From Pseudomonadota bacterium (GTDB lineage: Bacteria > Myxococcota > Myxococcia > Myxococcales > Anaeromyxobacteraceae): a DNA stretch of 16,403 bases. The notes beneath the pieces were generated by a model. It did not search any database and was not told the origin of the DNA. It saw only the letters and a list, made by a program, of their open reading frames with translations. Within the stretch, counting starts at the first letter, position 1. Every line of letters starts with the position of its first letter. Both the position numbers and the translations under genes were made by a program. The DNA lies in assembly GCA_023428085.1 (NCBI GenBank), contig JAEYZK010000328.1, forward strand, positions 1 to 16,403. Direction: 5' to 3'. Below are positions 14,292 to 16,403 of this stretch, in pieces.

Positions 14292-14756
14292 ATGACGCCC
14301 CTTCGAGCCGAACGGATCCGCTGGTGGAAGTCCCTCTCCGTCGCCCTGCCGCTCGCCGCGGCGCTCGCGCTGGCCGGGTGCGAGCCCGAGCGCTCCGACC
14401 CCAGGCCCCCGCCGCTCACCGTCCCGGAGCTGCTCGAGCGGTTCACCGCGTCGTACCAGGCGAAGGACGCCCGCGCGATCGCGGGCATGTGCCGGTTCCC
14501 GTTCGAGCTGGACGGCGTCCCGCTCGAGGACGCCGCGCAGCTCCGGGAGCTGCTCGGGAACCTGTTCGAGGAGGCCGGGACGTACGAGGCGGTCGAGCTC
14601 CTCGAACCCGAGATCGCGGAGGCGGGGGACGCCGTCACCGTCACCGGCACGCTCCGCGTCGTGGACTCCCTGCACGGAGAGTCGAACACGCCGTTCACGA
14701 TCGAGGCCCTGCGCGAGGACGGCTCCTGGAAGGCGACCCGCTTCGTCCGGGGCTGA
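14292..14756 (+). CDS. Small lipoprotein with NTF2-like (SnoaL/DUF4440-type) domain
   Basis: A 154-residue exported lipoprotein. After basic residues and a hydrophobic core it has the lipobox LAGC, with Cys30 the lipidation site. Residues 44-154 look like an NTF2-like cone fold: an opening helix (VPELLERFTASYQAKDARAI), a strand and loop with FPFEL, a second helix (LRELLGNLFEEA), and closing strands ending DGSWKATRFVRG, the usual last strand of DUF4440/SnoaL-type proteins. Such folds in lipoproteins usually bind ligands or partners and are not reliably enzymatic. GAGGAG at 14281-14286 is a strong ribosome binding site five bases before the ATG. The next gene starts ten bases after its stop, so they form an operon. 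The fold call is by pattern only. Confidence 0.78.
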   Translation: MTPLRAERIRWWKSLSVALPLAAALALAGCEPERSDPRPPPLTVPELLERFTASYQAKDARAIAGMCRFPFELDGVPLEDAAQLRELLGNLFEEAGTYEAVELLEPEIAEAGDAVTVTGTLRVVDSLHGESNTPFTIEALREDGSWKATRFVRG

Positions 14757-14766
14757 GGGGGACGCC

Positions 14767-15522
14767 ATGCGTGCGCGCGCGCTCTGCCTGTTCCTCCTCG
14801 CCCTGGGCTGTGGACGTCACGGCGGCGACCCCCTCGCCCTCGAGGACGCCACCATCCGCCGCGGCGAGTACCAGGTCCACAACAACTGGTGGGGCGAGGC
14901 CCTCGCCATCGGCGATCACGAGCAGTCGATCTTCCTCCGGGAGACCGGCGGCGAGATCGTGTTCGGCTGGGACTGGAGCTGGGTCGGGACCGGCGTGGTG
15001 GCGTACCCGAACGTCTTCTTCGGGGCCTCCCCGTTCGAACCGCGCCGGACCACGTCGCGCCTCCCGATGCGCAACGGCGCGAGCCGGATCACCGCCCAGT
15101 TCGAGATCCTGACGGAGGCGAGCGGGACCTGGAACACCGCGTTCGACCTCTTCTTCACCGCGACGCCCTCGGGCCGCAGGACGCACGAGGTCATGATCTG
15201 GACGGACGGCGGCGGCGGCATGCAGCCGGCCGGAGAGCTCGTCGGTACGCTCGACGCGGGCGGCGTCACCTACGACCTCTTCTGGGAGCCGGAGATGGAT
15301 CTGGCCGAGTATGGCTGGCCGGAGAACTTCCGCTACGCGGCGTACCGCGCGCGCGAGCCCGTCCGCTCGGGACCGCTCGACCTCGGCCTGTTCATCGACG
15401 ACCTGCTCGCGCGCGGCTACCTCCCGGCCGACGGGTACCTCGCGTGTATCGGGTTCGGCAACGAGGTCATCCTCGGGGCGGGGCACACCGAGGTCGCGAA
15501 CTACGCGATCGAGATCGAGTGA
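14767..15522 (+). CDS. GH12-like endo-beta-1,4-glucanase, exported
   Basis: A 251-residue exported protein that reads as glycoside hydrolase family 12 (endoglucanase or xyloglucanase, beta-jelly roll). Recognisable elements are VHNNWWGE (37-44), FGWDWSW (66-72), YPNVFFG (80-86), NTAFDLFF (123-130), HEVMIWTDGGGGMQPAG (140-156) with the presumed nucleophile Glu141, and YLACIGFGNEVILGAG (224-239) with the presumed acid/base Glu233. Spacing matches the family. The first 14 residues are a short signal sequence ending LLALGC; Cys15 may be lipidated, but the box has Ala rather than Leu at -3. GAGGGGG precedes the ATG. It forms an operon with the NTF2-like lipoprotein. Activity against cellulose, xyloglucan or an endogenous polysaccharide cannot be distinguished from sequence. 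Confidence 0.82.
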   Translation: MRARALCLFLLALGCGRHGGDPLALEDATIRRGEYQVHNNWWGEALAIGDHEQSIFLRETGGEIVFGWDWSWVGTGVVAYPNVFFGASPFEPRRTTSRLPMRNGASRITAQFEILTEASGTWNTAFDLFFTATPSGRRTHEVMIWTDGGGGMQPAGELVGTLDAGGVTYDLFWEPEMDLAEYGWPENFRYAAYRAREPVRSGPLDLGLFIDDLLARGYLPADGYLACIGFGNEVILGAGHTEVANYAIEIE

Positions 15523-15559
15523 GCGGCGGGTCGGCGCCCGCGGCCCTGCTCCTCGTCGG

Positions 15560-15573
15560 CCCCGGACCCGGGG
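15560..15573. terminator. Weak hairpin in the convergent GH12/amidase gap
   Basis: CCCCG (15560-15564) and CGGGG (15569-15573) form a 5-bp stem with loop GACC in the 70-base gap between two convergent genes. It could terminate both directions, but the stem is short and chance occurrence in this base composition is likely. Confidence 0.25.
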
Positions 15574-15592
15574 CGCGTCCACGCCGCGCCGG

Positions 15593-16403
15593 TCACCGCC
15601 GCGCCACGGCCGGCTCGCCCTGCGCGAACCGCTCCACGGCGCGCGCGATGCCGTTCGCGACCTCTTCCTGGTAGTGGGCCGAGGCGAGCCGCTTCTCCTC
15701 CACGCGGTTCGAGATGAACCCGGTCTCGACGAGCACCGCCGGCATCCGGGCGCCGAGCAGCACGTAGAAGAGCGCGCTCTTCACGCCCAGATCGTGCACG
15801 TCGCCCACCCGGGAGCGGACCCCACCGCAGACCTCGCGCTGCACGAGGCGCGCGAGGCGCAGGGAGGCGTCGGCGCTCGCCTTCGCGTCGAGGTCGGTGA
15901 GGATGCGGGCCAGGTCGCCGGCGACCTCCAGGTCGGCGCCGTTCTCGCGGGCGGCGAGCCGCCGGGCGTAGCGGTCGTCGGTGACGTTCAGGTAGTAGGT
16001 CTCGACGCCCGACCGGACGCGGCGCGGGTGGGCGTTCGCGTGGACGGAGACGAACAGATCCGCCCGCGCGGCGTTCGCGAGCGCCGTCCGCTCCTCGAGC
16101 GCCAGGTACCGGTCGCCGTTCCGGGTCAGCACGACCTCGAAGCCGGAGGCCCGGAGCTTCTTCGCGAGCCGCCGGGCAATGGCGAGGGTCACGTCCTTCT
16201 CCCGCACGCGGCTCGGCCCGATGGCGCCCGGATCGTGGCCGCCATGTCCGGCGTCCACGACGATGCGGCGGATGACCCGATCGCCCTCCTCCCCATCGAG
16301 GTCGCGGGCGGACGGCTGCGGCGCGACGGCGACGGTGTCCGGCGGCGCCGCGGGGAGGGGCGCGGGGGGCGTCGCGGGCGCGGCGGCGGGCCCGCCCTCG
16401 AGC
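15593..16403 (-). CDS. N-acetylmuramoyl-L-alanine amidase (Amidase_3), 5' end missing
   Basis: A periplasmic zinc amidase that cuts the bond between MurNAc and the stem peptide, as AmiC-type enzymes do during cell separation. The visible 269 residues begin with a Pro/Ala-rich linker (about 1-38) and then the catalytic domain from RRIVVDAGHGGHDPGAIG. Zinc ligands are His53 (GHGG), Glu68 (VREKD) and His121 (SVHANAH); Glu226 in VETGFISN is the catalytic glutamate. The frame is open through the right edge of the window, so the GTG at 16258 is internal and the gene continues beyond 16403, probably with a signal peptide and an AMIN or other N-terminal domain. Family call secure; the exact paralogue is not determinable. 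Confidence 0.94.
   Translation of the reverse strand, partial: LEGGPAAAPATPPAPLPAAPPDTVAVAPQPSARDLDGEEGDRVIRRIVVDAGHGGHDPGAIGPSRVREKDVTLAIARRLAKKLRASGFEVVLTRNGDRYLALEERTALANAARADLFVSVHANAHPRRVRSGVETYYLNVTDDRYARRLAARENGADLEVAGDLARILTDLDAKASADASLRLARLVQREVCGGVRSRVGDVHDLGVKSALFYVLLGARMPAVLVETGFISNRVEEKRLASAHYQEEVANGIARAVERFAQGEPAVARR

Overview
The window is very GC-rich (roughly 70% or more by eye) and almost fully coding. I infer a member of the Myxococcota close to Anaeromyxobacter. The reasons are the base composition, the gene order xerD, M50 protease, trpS, scpA, scpB, rluB, the membrane-anchored hexaheme cytochrome, and the lipoprotein-rich surface genes. This assignment rests on recognition of families and style, not on a database match. 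No rRNA, tRNA, insertion sequence, prophage or CRISPR array was seen, and no stretch of more than 300 bases lacks a gene.

Layout, left to right. Positions 1-200 hold the start of a leftward HEAT-repeat-like lipoprotein gene cut by the window edge. A divergent aldo/keto reductase follows (331-1419, +). Next is a long leftward housekeeping block, read from right to left: a YciO-type YrdC-domain protein, a XerD tyrosine recombinase, an M50 intramembrane protease, a tryptophanyl-tRNA synthetase with a four-cysteine iron-sulfur signature, the condensin partners ScpA and ScpB (overlapping GTGA), and an RluB-type 23S rRNA pseudouridine synthase. The tail of the last overlaps the aldo/keto reductase 3' end. 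Two REP-like hairpins in opposite orientation sit between trpS and scpA. A good promoter candidate precedes the protease-trpS pair.

At 8041-9622 a leftward accessory cluster holds a RimK-like ATP-grasp ligase, overlapped by a five-repeat KGG stress protein, followed by a short two-repeat KGG paralogue. This is the most unusual arrangement in the window. A ligase translationally coupled to a repetitive hydrophilic protein rich in Lys, Glu and Thr raises the untested possibility that the protein is the ligase's substrate.

The right part has glnD (9820-12606, -), the nitrogen-status sensor. Divergent from it is a membrane-anchored six-heme cytochrome (12741-14147, +), probably a quinol-oxidising electron-transfer protein. 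Then come an NTF2-like lipoprotein and a GH12-like glucanase, which form a short operon. The window ends inside a convergent N-acetylmuramoyl-L-alanine amidase gene. Several GC-rich hairpins at gene ends look like terminators, though none has a T tract.
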